Of a DNA stretch of 64,000 nt, positions 16,743 through 25,515 are shown piece after piece. A model generated the notes under the pieces. It had not been told where the DNA came from. It did not search any database and was given only the letters and a program-made list of their open reading frames with translations. Made by a program: the position numbers and the translations under genes. Source of the DNA: Phocaeicola fibrisolvens (lineage in GTDB: Bacteria; Bacteroidota; Bacteroidia; Bacteroidales; Bacteroidaceae); assembly GCF_025567125.1 (NCBI RefSeq), contig NZ_JAOQJI010000013.1:1-64000 (forward strand). Reading direction: 5' to 3'. Within the stretch, counting starts at the first letter, position 1, and the number at the start of each line of letters is the position of its first letter.

Positions 16743-18033
16743 ACCTTTGTCTTTGCTGGAGCTGAATTCACTGGTCAGGAGGAGTATTACCTCCTGCTTG
16801 CCGGATGAATATTGGGTGCAGGCGGAACTGAGCGATGTACGCGTGAACTATTCCGGGCATTGTTACCTGGAGTTCGTGCAGAAAGATGCCACAGGCAATG
16901 CCCTGCTGGCCAAGGCTCGGGGGATTATATGGGCGAACGTATTTACCAGATTGCGGGCTTATTTTGAACGGGAAACCGGACAGGCTTTTGTGTCCGGACT
17001 GAAAGTGCTGGTCAAAGTCACAGTCGATTTTCATGAACTGTATGGTTATTCGTTGACGGTAGTCAATATCGACCCTACTTATACGTTGGGCGATATGGTA
17101 CGTCGCCGGAAGGAAATTCTGCGTCAGCTGGACGAAGAGGGTATCCTGACACTCAATAAAGAACTGGAACTGCCGCTACTTACCCAGCGGATTGCCGTAA
17201 TTTCATCGGCTACAGCTGCGGGGTATGGCGATTTCTGCAACCAGTTACAGCACAATGCCTTCGGCTTTGTGTTTTATCCTTATCTTTTTCAGGCGGTCAT
17301 GCAGGGAGAGCAGGTGGAGCAGTCCATCATTCAGGCCCTCGACCGTATCAATGCCACGCGCGATCTTTGGGATGTAGTGGTCATTATCCGAGGGGGAGGA
17401 GCCACTTCCGATCTTTCCGGTTTCGACACTTACGAGCTGGCCGCGAACTGTGCCCAGTTCCCGCTTCCCATCATTACCGGAATCGGGCATGAACGTGATG
17501 ATACCGTATTGGACCTGATAGCCCATACCCGTGTGAAGACTCCGACGGCTGCCGCCGAGTTCCTGATTAATCACCTGCGGCAGACGGCACAGGAATTGGA
17601 AGGATACGAGGAAATTATTTATGAAGAAGTTCCCCGCTTGTTGCAGCAAGAAAAGCAACGGTTGGAAGGTTTTGTCACGCGCATTCCCGGACAGGTGCAG
17701 ATGCGTTTGCAGCGGGAGACCTTCCGGCAGGAGCGCTTCCAGAACCGGATAAAGACGGCTTGGCAGTCGCGTTTGCTGCAGGAAAATTACCGTTTGCAAC
17801 TGATGCCTCGTGTACTTTCTGCCCTGCAGAACCGGGTGCAGCGCGAAACACATCGGCTGGAACTGCTGGCGCAACGGGTGTCTTCCGCTTCGCCGGAAGT
17901 CTTGTTGAAGAAAGGGTATAGTCTTACCTTGCTGAATGGAAAAGCAGTGACAGACGCTTCCTTGCTGAAACCGGGGGATGAAGTGGAGACCCGTCTGGCA
18001 AAGGGGCGATTCAGAAGTAAAGTAATCAAATGA
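16732..18033 (+). CDS. xseA: Exodeoxyribonuclease VII large subunit
   Basis: XseA is the catalytic subunit of exonuclease VII, which degrades single-stranded DNA in both directions. The 433-residue protein has an N-terminal OB-fold (about 1-110, with LSLLELNSLVR and VWAELSDV-like segments), the core motif RGGGATSDLSGFD, and GHERDDTVLD and TPTAAAEF in the catalytic domain. A long coiled-coil region (about 290-400) binds the small subunit. The start overlaps the preceding protease gene by 11 bases, and xseB follows after 9 bases, which fits translational coupling. Confidence 0.97.
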   Translation: MENKPLSLLELNSLVRRSITSCLPDEYWVQAELSDVRVNYSGHCYLEFVQKDATGNALLAKARGIIWANVFTRLRAYFERETGQAFVSGLKVLVKVTVDFHELYGYSLTVVNIDPTYTLGDMVRRRKEILRQLDEEGILTLNKELELPLLTQRIAVISSATAAGYGDFCNQLQHNAFGFVFYPYLFQAVMQGEQVEQSIIQALDRINATRDLWDVVVIIRGGGATSDLSGFDTYELAANCAQFPLPIITGIGHERDDTVLDLIAHTRVKTPTAAAEFLINHLRQTAQELEGYEEIIYEEVPRLLQQEKQRLEGFVTRIPGQVQMRLQRETFRQERFQNRIKTAWQSRLLQENYRLQLMPRVLSALQNRVQRETHRLELLAQRVSSASPEVLLKKGYSLTLLNGKAVTDASLLKPGDEVETRLAKGRFRSKVIK

Positions 18034-18042
18034 AACAATGAT

Positions 18043-18252
18043 ATGGCAGCAAAGAAAGAAACCTACTCAGAGGCCATGAAGCGCCTGGAGGAAATCGTGG
18101 CCCGTATTGAAAGCAACGAACTGGACATTGACCAGTTGGGCGAATACTTGCAGGAGGCCCAAAAACTGATAAAGTTCTGTAAGAACAAATTGTATAAAGC
18201 CGATGCGGAAATCAAGAAGATTTTGGAAGAAGAAAGCGACGCACAAGCTTGA
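18043..18252 (+). CDS. xseB: Exodeoxyribonuclease VII small subunit
   Basis: The 69-residue protein has the family signature ETYSEAMKRLEEIVARIE followed by an acidic helix with DIDQLGEYLQEAQKLIKFC. Several copies of XseB pack on the coiled coil of XseA. It lies directly after xseA and before a strong terminator. Confidence 0.95.
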   Translation: MAAKKETYSEAMKRLEEIVARIESNELDIDQLGEYLQEAQKLIKFCKNKLYKADAEIKKILEEESDAQA

Positions 18253-18253
18253 G

Positions 18254-18293
18254 CACTAAAAAAGCCAGACCGGGAAGTCTGGCTTTTTTAGTG
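18254..18293. terminator. Perfect 17-bp hairpin, bidirectional terminator
   Basis: The arms CACTAAAAAAGCCAGAC and GTCTGGCTTTTTTAGTG pair perfectly around a CGGGAA loop. It sits between xseB (plus) and the DPP11 gene (minus), 8 bases from the latter's stop codon. Confidence 0.9.
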
Positions 18294-18300
18294 GATAGGG

Positions 18301-20463
18301 TTATCGGATAATGGTCATTTCCTTGAGCAAGTGACCGGCACCCGCAAACTTGTCGATGATGAACAAGGTATAGCGGATGTCTACGCAAGCGGCTCGTTGC
18401 AACTGAGGATTGTAGGCAATGTCGCCGGTCAAGCCTTCATAGTTGCGGTCGAAGCCTGTACCGATGAGTTCTCCTTGGGCGTTGAAGACCGGAGAGCCTG
18501 AGTTTCCGCCCGTGTTGTCGGTAGCAGTGGCAAAGCAGACCGGCATACGTCCGTCGGGCATGGCGTAGGGGCCGAAGTCTTTCTTTTCATATAGTTCCTT
18601 CAGTTTGGCCGGAACCACAAATTCCGGGTTGTTCGGGTCTTCTTTTTCCATCACCCCTTTCAGGGTCGTGTAATACAGGTATTCTTTTCCGTCGGCCGGT
18701 TCGTAGGAACCGATTTTGCCATAAGTCAGACGCAGGGTAGAGTTGGCATCCGGATAGATAGGCTGTCCGTGCGCTTTTTTCAGTTGCAGCATACCTGCCA
18801 CCCAAGTCTTGTGGGCCGCATTGTAGGCATTGGTCTCTTCCTGCATGGCCTCGCTGGTTGCCTGGTAACCGTCGCGTACGGAAGCGGCGTATTTCACCAT
18901 CAGGTCGTTCTCCAGTTGAGCGGCATCCGGATGTGCCAGAAAAGCTTCCAATGCTTCCTGGCTTCTGAAGATAGACCGGTCGAAGCAAGCGTCTACAAAA
19001 GCATCCGTATTTCCCTGGAAGTCCTTGTCGATGGTCTGGAAGATGTCAATCCGTTGGGCTGCCGGAATCAGCCGGGCATACAAGGCGATGAGCTGCTTGG
19101 ATACCTTGCGGTCCACTTCCGGATTATAGTCCTTGTTGAAGAACTTCTTTCCGGCTTCTCTCAGGTTGGCCACGGCTTCGTCAATGTCTTTCTGTTTCTG
19201 GCTTTCCAAGGCTGCTTTCAATGCTTCCGTATCCGGCACTTTGAAGAATTCCGTGCCCAACATCAGAGCCTCGTAAATGGCTTGCTGGTGATAGACTGCC
19301 TCATGGCGCTGTGCCACTATCTGCTTGATGGTTTCGTAGGCTTTCCGGTAGCTGTCGTTGCCGATGGAATCGCCGAAGGCCAGCAGTTGCTGCTGTTCCC
19401 GTTTCTTGCGGTCGAGCACCTTCAGGCGTACCAGTCCTTCGTTCATGCCGATGGCGTTCTTCCAGTAATTGGCCGATGACGCATACTTGGCCGCATACTG
19501 GATGCGCGTGTGCGCGTCCTTGGCCATTTCTTCGCCCAACCCCCGCAAGCGCACGCCGCGGATGGTGTCGCGCATGAAGTTGGTAGTCTGCATACGTTCC
19601 TCCACTTCGTCACTGATCATGTAACGCCAGTTACGTCCCGGAAATCCCATCACGAAAGTGAAGTCACCTTCTTTCACCCCTTTCAGGTTGATGGCGATGT
19701 GTTTCTTGACTTTCAAAGGTACGTTGTCCGCACTATATTTGGCCGGTTTGCCGTCCTTGTTGGCATAGATGCGGAAGATAGAGAAATCTCCGCAGTGGCG
19801 TGGCCACATCCAGTTGTCGGTGTCTGCCCCGAATTTCCCGATGGAAGAGGGAGGAGCTCCTACCATACGTACGTCCTTGTAGGAAGTTTTGACAAACAGA
19901 TAATATTTGTTGGACCCGTAGAACGGTTTCAGCTCCAGGGTGGTGAATTCGTCGGTACGGATATGTTCTTTCTTGGCAAACTTTTCGGCCACTCCCGCCA
20001 GGAAAGACGGAGAAAGATAATTCGTTCCGTCCGGGTCTTTGGACTTCTTCAGCTGTTTCTGTACGTATTCCGTTACGTCGAGTATCCGGTCGATGAACGT
20101 CACGTTCAGTCCTTCGCAAGGAAGTTCCTGCTCCCGCGTCATGGCCCAGAAGCCATCGGTCAGGTAGTCATGTTCCACCGAGCTGTGCTGTTGGATATAT
20201 CCGTATCCACAGTGATGGTTGGTCAGTACCAGTCCTTCGGAAGAAATGACCTCTCCGGTACATCCTCCTCCAAAGTGTACGACTGCATCTTTCAGGCTGA
20301 TATTGTCCGGGCTGTATACCTTGTCGATGGTGATATCCAGTCCCAGGTCCTGCATCACAGCCGCATTCTGCTGCTTCAGGTCGGTCAGCATCCACATTCC
20401 CTCGTCCGCATGGGCGGCGAGGGTGAATGTGGCAAATAAAGTGAGTAAAAACTTATGCTTCAT
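18301..20463 (-). CDS. S46 dipeptidyl-peptidase, DPP11-type (Asp/Glu-specific)
   Basis: The 720-residue protein starts with a signal peptide (MKHKFLLTLFATFTLAAHA). S46 peptidases release dipeptides from oligopeptides in the periplasm. The triad is visible: His in TNHHCGYG (about 83-84), Asp in the WPRHCGDFS segment and Ser655 in TGGNSGSP. Arg lies 18 residues after the serine (Arg673, in FDRNYEG). In Porphyromonas DPP11 the residue at this position is Arg and sets the preference for acidic P1 residues. The numbering agrees exactly with that enzyme. The start overlaps the stop of the DPP7-type gene by one base (TAATG), so the two are translationally coupled. Confidence 0.95.
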   Translation of the reverse strand: MKHKFLLTLFATFTLAAHADEGMWMLTDLKQQNAAVMQDLGLDITIDKVYSPDNISLKDAVVHFGGGCTGEVISSEGLVLTNHHCGYGYIQQHSSVEHDYLTDGFWAMTREQELPCEGLNVTFIDRILDVTEYVQKQLKKSKDPDGTNYLSPSFLAGVAEKFAKKEHIRTDEFTTLELKPFYGSNKYYLFVKTSYKDVRMVGAPPSSIGKFGADTDNWMWPRHCGDFSIFRIYANKDGKPAKYSADNVPLKVKKHIAINLKGVKEGDFTFVMGFPGRNWRYMISDEVEERMQTTNFMRDTIRGVRLRGLGEEMAKDAHTRIQYAAKYASSANYWKNAIGMNEGLVRLKVLDRKKREQQQLLAFGDSIGNDSYRKAYETIKQIVAQRHEAVYHQQAIYEALMLGTEFFKVPDTEALKAALESQKQKDIDEAVANLREAGKKFFNKDYNPEVDRKVSKQLIALYARLIPAAQRIDIFQTIDKDFQGNTDAFVDACFDRSIFRSQEALEAFLAHPDAAQLENDLMVKYAASVRDGYQATSEAMQEETNAYNAAHKTWVAGMLQLKKAHGQPIYPDANSTLRLTYGKIGSYEPADGKEYLYYTTLKGVMEKEDPNNPEFVVPAKLKELYEKKDFGPYAMPDGRMPVCFATATDNTGGNSGSPVFNAQGELIGTGFDRNYEGLTGDIAYNPQLQRAACVDIRYTLFIIDKFAGAGHLLKEMTIIR

Positions 20464-22634
20464 TATTCTACGATGGTCATTTCGTCAATCAGGTTCTTGC
20501 AACCTCCCAGTTTTTCTACGATGAACAGCACGTAGCGGATATCTACGGCGATGCAGCGCTGGAGGTTGTTGTCGAAGTTGATGTCGCCGGAAAGAGATTC
20601 CCAGTTACCGTCGAAAGCGGCTCCAATCAGTTCTCCGTTGCCGTTCATCACCGGAGAACCTGAGTTACCGCCGGTAATGTCGTTGGTGGTCAGGAAGCAG
20701 GTCGGCATTTCGCCATTCGGCAAGGCATAACGTCCGTAGTTCTTGGTGGCGTACAGTTCTTTCAGCTTGGCCGGAACCACGAATTCCGGATTGTTGGGGT
20801 CTTCCTTTTCCATCACGCCTTTCAGGGTTGTGTAGTATTTGTAGTGGATTCCGTCTTTCGGATCGTACGATTTCACGTTACCGTAAGTCAGACGGAGGGT
20901 GAAGTTGGCATCCGGAGCTTTCGGAGTCGGTGCGTACATTTCGCAAAGACCGCGTACATAGGTTTTGTGCAGCAGGTTGATGTCGCCGTTTGCCTTGTCC
21001 AGTTGGTCGGCCAGTTCCTTGTACTTCTTGTTGACGGCATTGGCATATTCAGCCGACAAATCGTTCTGGATGGCTTCTGCAGTCGGATGTTCGATGAAGG
21101 CATTGAAATTCTTTTCATTAGCGAAGATGCTGTTATCGTAGAGGGCATCTACGTAGGCATCATAATCGCCTTTGAATGTGTTTTGAATGGTTTGATAGAA
21201 ATCGGGCAGAGCTTCAGCCGGTACCTTCTCTGCATAAAGAGGCAACAAGACCTTGGCTACTTTCCGGTCTACTTCGTGGTCATAATCCTTGTTGTGGATA
21301 TCGGCGTAGGCTTCCTTCAGAGTAGCGATGGCTGTGTCGATGTCTTTTTTCTTATTCTTTTTCAGTGCGGAAGCCAGATTCTGCAAAGCTTTCATCTTGG
21401 AACTGTGTGTAAATTCAATGCCGCTTCTGAAAGTTTCGGTAAAATAAGTCAGCTGGGTACGGAGCGGAGTCACACGCTTTACGTAGTCATCAATTTTGCC
21501 GACTACAGCTTCATAGTCTGCATTCTGTTTTTCTTTGGCAAAAGCAGCGAATTTTGCTTCCTGTTCAGCCTTTGTTTCCAATACGTGGTTGTCTACGATG
21601 GCCTTGTTCATGCCGATGGAGTTTTTCCAGTAGTTGCTGGAGCTGGCAAACTTGCTGGCATACTGGATACGTACCTTGTCGCTGGCAGCCATTTCCTTGC
21701 GGAGGATATTCTGGCGGGCTTCACGCACCGTGATACGCGGAATGTTGGTACCTTCCATGCGCAGACGTACCTCACTTTCAGTCAGGTAACGGCTGGTGCT
21801 TCCGGGGAATCCCATAATCATGGCATAGTCGCCTTCCTGCAGTCCCTTCAAAGAAATCGTCAGGTGTTTTTTTACTTTCAAGGGCACATTGTCCTTGCTG
21901 TATTCAGCCGGGTTTCCATTTTTGTCGGCGTAGATACGGAACATGGAGAAGTCGCCGGTGTGGCGCGGCCACATCCAGTTGTCGGTTTCTCCACCAAATT
22001 TACCAATGGATGAAGGGGGAGCGGCTACCATGCGGACGTCGCTGTAGGTCTTGATGAAGAACAGGTAGAATTTGTTTCCTTCATAGAAGGGAAGAGCTTG
22101 TGTGGAAATGCCCGGTTTCCCTTTCAGGTCACTCTTTTTCAGTTCTTCATCTGCCAGTTTCTTGAGGTATTTACTTCCGAAAGATTCGATCTCACTGACC
22201 TTACCTTTCTGTATGTCTTCGTTTACCTTATTGGTTACATCTACGATGCGGTCCACAAACTTGAAGGTCAATCCCGGAGTCGGCAGTTCTTCCTGATAAC
22301 TCTTTGCCCAGAACCCGTCGGTCAGGTAATCGTGTTCCACGGAACTATGTTGTTGAATGGCATCATAGCCACAGTGATGGTTCGTCAGAATCAGTCCGTT
22401 GGGGGAAATAATTTCACCCGTACATCCACGTCCGAAGATTCCCACTGCATCTTTCAGGGTAATCTGGTCCGGGTTGTAGATATCCGCAATATCCATTTTC
22501 AAGCCTTGCGCTTTCATTCGGTCGGCAAGGTTCTGCTCCTGCATGAGTTGAAGCAGCCACATTCCTTCATCGGCTTTTGCCGGAGAGAAGACGGCACAAA
22601 TAAGTGCGAGTGCGAGTACTTTAATTTTTTTCAT
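20463..22634 (-). CDS. S46 dipeptidyl-peptidase, DPP7-type
   Basis: The 723-residue paralogue of the downstream gene has a signal peptide (MKKIKVLALALICAVFSPAKA), His in TNHHCGYD, Asp in HTGDFS and the catalytic Ser658 in TGGNSGSP. The specificity position 18 residues later is Gly676 (FDGNWES), which in the family marks the DPP7 type that prefers hydrophobic or broad P1 residues. It is the first gene of a two-gene minus-strand operon. Together the two enzymes would cover hydrophobic and acidic dipeptide release for peptide nutrition. Specificities are inferred from the single residue. Confidence 0.95.
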   Translation of the reverse strand: MKKIKVLALALICAVFSPAKADEGMWLLQLMQEQNLADRMKAQGLKMDIADIYNPDQITLKDAVGIFGRGCTGEIISPNGLILTNHHCGYDAIQQHSSVEHDYLTDGFWAKSYQEELPTPGLTFKFVDRIVDVTNKVNEDIQKGKVSEIESFGSKYLKKLADEELKKSDLKGKPGISTQALPFYEGNKFYLFFIKTYSDVRMVAAPPSSIGKFGGETDNWMWPRHTGDFSMFRIYADKNGNPAEYSKDNVPLKVKKHLTISLKGLQEGDYAMIMGFPGSTSRYLTESEVRLRMEGTNIPRITVREARQNILRKEMAASDKVRIQYASKFASSSNYWKNSIGMNKAIVDNHVLETKAEQEAKFAAFAKEKQNADYEAVVGKIDDYVKRVTPLRTQLTYFTETFRSGIEFTHSSKMKALQNLASALKKNKKKDIDTAIATLKEAYADIHNKDYDHEVDRKVAKVLLPLYAEKVPAEALPDFYQTIQNTFKGDYDAYVDALYDNSIFANEKNFNAFIEHPTAEAIQNDLSAEYANAVNKKYKELADQLDKANGDINLLHKTYVRGLCEMYAPTPKAPDANFTLRLTYGNVKSYDPKDGIHYKYYTTLKGVMEKEDPNNPEFVVPAKLKELYATKNYGRYALPNGEMPTCFLTTNDITGGNSGSPVMNGNGELIGAAFDGNWESLSGDINFDNNLQRCIAVDIRYVLFIVEKLGGCKNLIDEMTIVE

Positions 22635-22663
22635 ATAGTGATGATTGTTAATATATCAAGGGA

Positions 22664-22671
22664 CAAAAATA
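22664..22671 (-). promoter_or_regulatory. Candidate -7 box for the DPP7-DPP11 operon
   Basis: The minus strand reads TATTTTTG, matching TAnnTTTG, 30 bases upstream of the DPP7 ATG. Confidence 0.45.
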
Positions 22672-22775
22672 GTAAAAAAAAGCACAGCTTTTTCATGCAG
22701 GAAAATTAAAAGGTAATAAACCACTATCTTAGTATAAAATTTGATAATTTATTTCGACTCATCCTTGAAAGATTA

Positions 22776-22783
22776 TACCTTTG
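22776..22783 (+). promoter_or_regulatory. Candidate -7 box for the DUF4369 lipoprotein gene
   Basis: TACCTTTG matches TAnnTTTG, 25 bases before the ATG at 22808. Confidence 0.45.
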
Positions 22784-22807
22784 CCGTCAAATTTAAAAGG
22801 TTAGAGC

Positions 22808-23503
22808 ATGCATAAACTTTATTTTTTCCTGTTGTGTGCAATCCTTTGCGCCTCTTGCAGTAAGAAATATAAGATAGAAGGTACTTCATCTGTTTCAATG
22901 TTGGATGGTAAGATGTTGTTTATAAAGATTCCAGTGGGCAATCAATTGATGAACATCGATTCAGCAGAAGTAATTCATGGCTTATTCAAGATGCAGGGGA
23001 AGGTGGACTCTACGGTACTGGCCTCTTTGTTTATGGACGATGATTGCATTATGCCCTTGGTTATTGAGCCGGGTCATATCGACATTCAGATAGACAATGC
23101 CGGGATAACTATTAAGGGAACTCCATTGAACGATTGCTTTAATGATTTTGTGGTGCGGAAGAACTCGCTTGATGACCGTGCGTACGAAGTGGAGCATGAG
23201 GAGAGCCGGATGATTATGGACGGAAAGGACTTGCAGACAGTTCATGAGGAAATCCAGAAAAAACGCGAAGAGATTGCCGATGAGATGAATCAGTTGGCAA
23301 AGACATTCATCCAGGACAATTATGAAAATGTGTTGGGGCCGGGAGTGTTTCTGATGCTGGGAAACAGTATGCCTTATCCTTTCCTGACTCCACTGATGCA
23401 AGAAATTTTTGACGGTGCTCCAGAATCGTTCAAGAACAATTATATGATTCAGGAGTTTGTGTCGATGGCACGTGAAAATATGGCACGCATGCCGCAACAT
23501 TAA
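22808..23503 (+). CDS. DUF4369-like lipoprotein
   Basis: The 231-residue protein has a lipoprotein signal (MHKLYFFLLCAILCASC, Cys at 17). It shows the pattern of the DUF4369 domain common at the N-terminus of Bacteroidetes thiol-disulfide proteins: a short beta-sandwich with LFIKIP, NIDSAEVIHGLFKMQG and a central PLVIEPGHIDIQID segment. The C-terminal half is helical and charged (HEEIQKKREEIADE). No thioredoxin CxxC domain follows, so this is the accessory domain alone. Function unknown. It stands as a single gene between the DPP operon and plsC. Confidence 0.8.
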   Translation: MHKLYFFLLCAILCASCSKKYKIEGTSSVSMLDGKMLFIKIPVGNQLMNIDSAEVIHGLFKMQGKVDSTVLASLFMDDDCIMPLVIEPGHIDIQIDNAGITIKGTPLNDCFNDFVVRKNSLDDRAYEVEHEESRMIMDGKDLQTVHEEIQKKREEIADEMNQLAKTFIQDNYENVLGPGVFLMLGNSMPYPFLTPLMQEIFDGAPESFKNNYMIQEFVSMARENMARMPQH

Positions 23504-23545
23504 AAGAATCGGGTAGAAAGTCTCCCTCCTACCCGACGATTCTTT
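23504..23545. terminator. Bidirectional terminator
   Basis: AGAATCGGGTAG pairs with CTACCCGACGATTCT (two bulged bases) and is followed by TTTTATTTC. It serves the converging lipoprotein gene (plus) and plsC (minus). Confidence 0.75.
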
Positions 23546-23569
23546 TATTTCTTTTCTCTACTTTCTTCT

Positions 23570-24307
23570 TTATTTTGTTCCTTTGTATTTTTCCGGCAAA
23601 TCCTTTTCAATGGCTTGATAAGACTCTTCCATCAGCAGGGTAAGATTTTCCTGACCTTTACCTTGTGGGTAAATAGGCTCATGGATGGTCAGTTTCAACG
23701 GATGCCACGACAGCAGTTTGCCGGTGCGGGGCAGCACGTCGAACGAACCGCTGATGGTCATGGGTACTACGGGCATTTGCAGCTGGTCGGCGATGAGGAA
23801 AGCTCCTTTCTTAAATTCATTCATGTGCCCCGTGAAAGTTCGTCTTCCTTCCGGGAATACCACGAGCGAAGTACCTCCCTGCAGTATCTTTTCGGCCCGT
23901 TTGATGGTTTCGTATACTTTTCGCGGACTGGATTTGTCGACGAAGATGAATCCGGCCGATTCACAGGCTTTACCTACAAACGGAATGTTGCGCAGGCTTT
24001 TCTTCATCATCCATTTGAAATTTCTTCCCAGAAAACCATAAATCAGGAAAATATCGAAAGCTCCTTGGTGGTTGGCTACAAACACGTACGACGTCTTGTG
24101 GTCTATATGCTGATGCCCTTCCACTTTCACCGGGAGCAGAAACAGGAAGCAGGTAAGCTGTGACCATATCTTGCCCGGGTAGTATCCCCAGAAATGGCCG
24201 TTGCCGAGCCAGCATCCCAGCATGGTGGTCAGTGCCGTCAGGATGGTCAGTACAAGAAAAATGGGTAGTCCGATACAGATTTGATAAATAATGTATAAGA
24301 ATCTCAT
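23570..24307 (-). CDS. plsC: 1-acyl-sn-glycerol-3-phosphate acyltransferase
   Basis: The 245-residue membrane protein transfers an acyl chain to lysophosphatidate, giving phosphatidate for phospholipid synthesis. Two hydrophobic segments (about 5-35 and 48-62) precede the catalytic HX4D motif NHQGAFD (His80, Asp85), and the substrate-binding FPEGRRT follows. Length and order are normal. It is the last gene of a minus-strand operon, 33 bases after the phosphoesterase gene. Confidence 0.92.
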   Translation of the reverse strand: MRFLYIIYQICIGLPIFLVLTILTALTTMLGCWLGNGHFWGYYPGKIWSQLTCFLFLLPVKVEGHQHIDHKTSYVFVANHQGAFDIFLIYGFLGRNFKWMMKKSLRNIPFVGKACESAGFIFVDKSSPRKVYETIKRAEKILQGGTSLVVFPEGRRTFTGHMNEFKKGAFLIADQLQMPVVPMTISGSFDVLPRTGKLLSWHPLKLTIHEPIYPQGKGQENLTLLMEESYQAIEKDLPEKYKGTK

Positions 24308-24340
24308 AAATGGTAGTGGTTATTTGATTGTTGTTTTGAG

Positions 24341-25495
24341 TTAATTCGCTTTCTTTAAAGTGATGACCGTAATCTCCGGCCAGGCTCCCAACCGCATGGG
24401 AAAGAGCACATAGCCCAGTCCGATGTTGACATACAAGCCACGATTGCCTTCCAGATACAATCCCCGGTGTTCCGGATAGATGAATTTGGATACGGAAAAG
24501 CCGAACAGACTGATTTGCATGTCGTGGGTGTGTCCCGACAAGGTCAGCTGTACGGATGTGTCCGGAAGCACTTTTCTCCGCCAGTGGGTAGGGTCGTGGC
24601 TGAGCAGCACGGTGAACATGCCGTCGGTTCCTTTCAGGGCCTTGGGCAGGTCTCCCCGGTCGGGGAAGGGAGGTTTTCCGCTGTTTTCTACTCCCGCCAG
24701 GGCAAGAGAGTCCTTACCTTTATATATAATATGTGAATCGTTCAGCAGCATTCTCCATCCCATACGGTTTTCGCGGGCAACCAGACTGTCTACATTGGCC
24801 AGGCGGTCATGCTCGGTGTCCCACTTCACGTAGGTGCCGTAATCGTGATTTCCTAATACGGCATACACGCCATCGGGCGCTTTCAGTTGGGAGAATATCG
24901 GCATGAACTCCACCAGCTCGTCGGCTCGGCTGTTGACCAGGTCGCCGGTAAATACGGCCAGGTCGGCTTTTTGTTGGTTACAGAGGGCAATGGCTTTCCG
25001 AAGCGCTTCCCCGTTGCCTTTCCAGCTTCCGGAATGAATGTCCGACAGCTGCAGGATGCGGTAGCCGTTGAAGGCTTCCGGTAGGTCGGGCGAACAGAAA
25101 GTCACCTCTTTCACCTGAAAATATTCCTTGCCTTTGAGGGCACCGAACAGGATGTATCCGAAAACGAGTACGGCTGGAATCAAGGAGATTTTCCCATGGG
25201 GAACAGGCCGGCGGATGAGTTTCTGGAGCAGTCTCAGCAAGATGCTGGTCAGCATGAAGAGGGTCTTCGGAATGGTGACACACAAGGCCACAATCAGGTA
25301 CGTTCCGAAATACTCATGCAATTGGTCGTGCCCGATAAGGAATACTACCAGAATCAAGAGCAGCACGAGGGTCGGCCACCAGAATCTCTGCTTCCATTTT
25401 TTATTGTGCCAGTGCGACAGATAGGTCTTGCAGATATACCAGTCGGGCAAGAGGAACAAGGCCAGAAACAGAAGTGATACTCTTAATAGAATCAT
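24341..25495 (-). CDS. Membrane-anchored metallophosphoesterase (YkuE-like)
   Basis: The 384-residue protein has an N-terminal membrane part with four hydrophobic segments (about 1-125). A calcineurin-like phosphoesterase domain follows, with all metal-binding motifs: QLSDIHSG, FTGDLVN, LGNHDYG, LLSHDP and LSGHTHDMQ. YkuE-like enzymes act on membrane-linked phosphate esters in some bacteria; the substrate here is unknown. It lies 20 bases after the MetH activation gene and upstream of plsC, which suggests an envelope lipid context but does not prove it. Confidence 0.9.
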   Translation of the reverse strand: MILLRVSLLFLALFLLPDWYICKTYLSHWHNKKWKQRFWWPTLVLLLILVVFLIGHDQLHEYFGTYLIVALCVTIPKTLFMLTSILLRLLQKLIRRPVPHGKISLIPAVLVFGYILFGALKGKEYFQVKEVTFCSPDLPEAFNGYRILQLSDIHSGSWKGNGEALRKAIALCNQQKADLAVFTGDLVNSRADELVEFMPIFSQLKAPDGVYAVLGNHDYGTYVKWDTEHDRLANVDSLVARENRMGWRMLLNDSHIIYKGKDSLALAGVENSGKPPFPDRGDLPKALKGTDGMFTVLLSHDPTHWRRKVLPDTSVQLTLSGHTHDMQISLFGFSVSKFIYPEHRGLYLEGNRGLYVNIGLGYVLFPMRLGAWPEITVITLKKAN

Positions 25496-25515
25496 ATTGG
25501 CAGGTTTAAATGGGG

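Noticed and set aside
20844..22013. 389-codon frame on the plus strand
   Set aside because: It is a shadow of the DPP7 gene, whose sense frame contains the catalytic triad.
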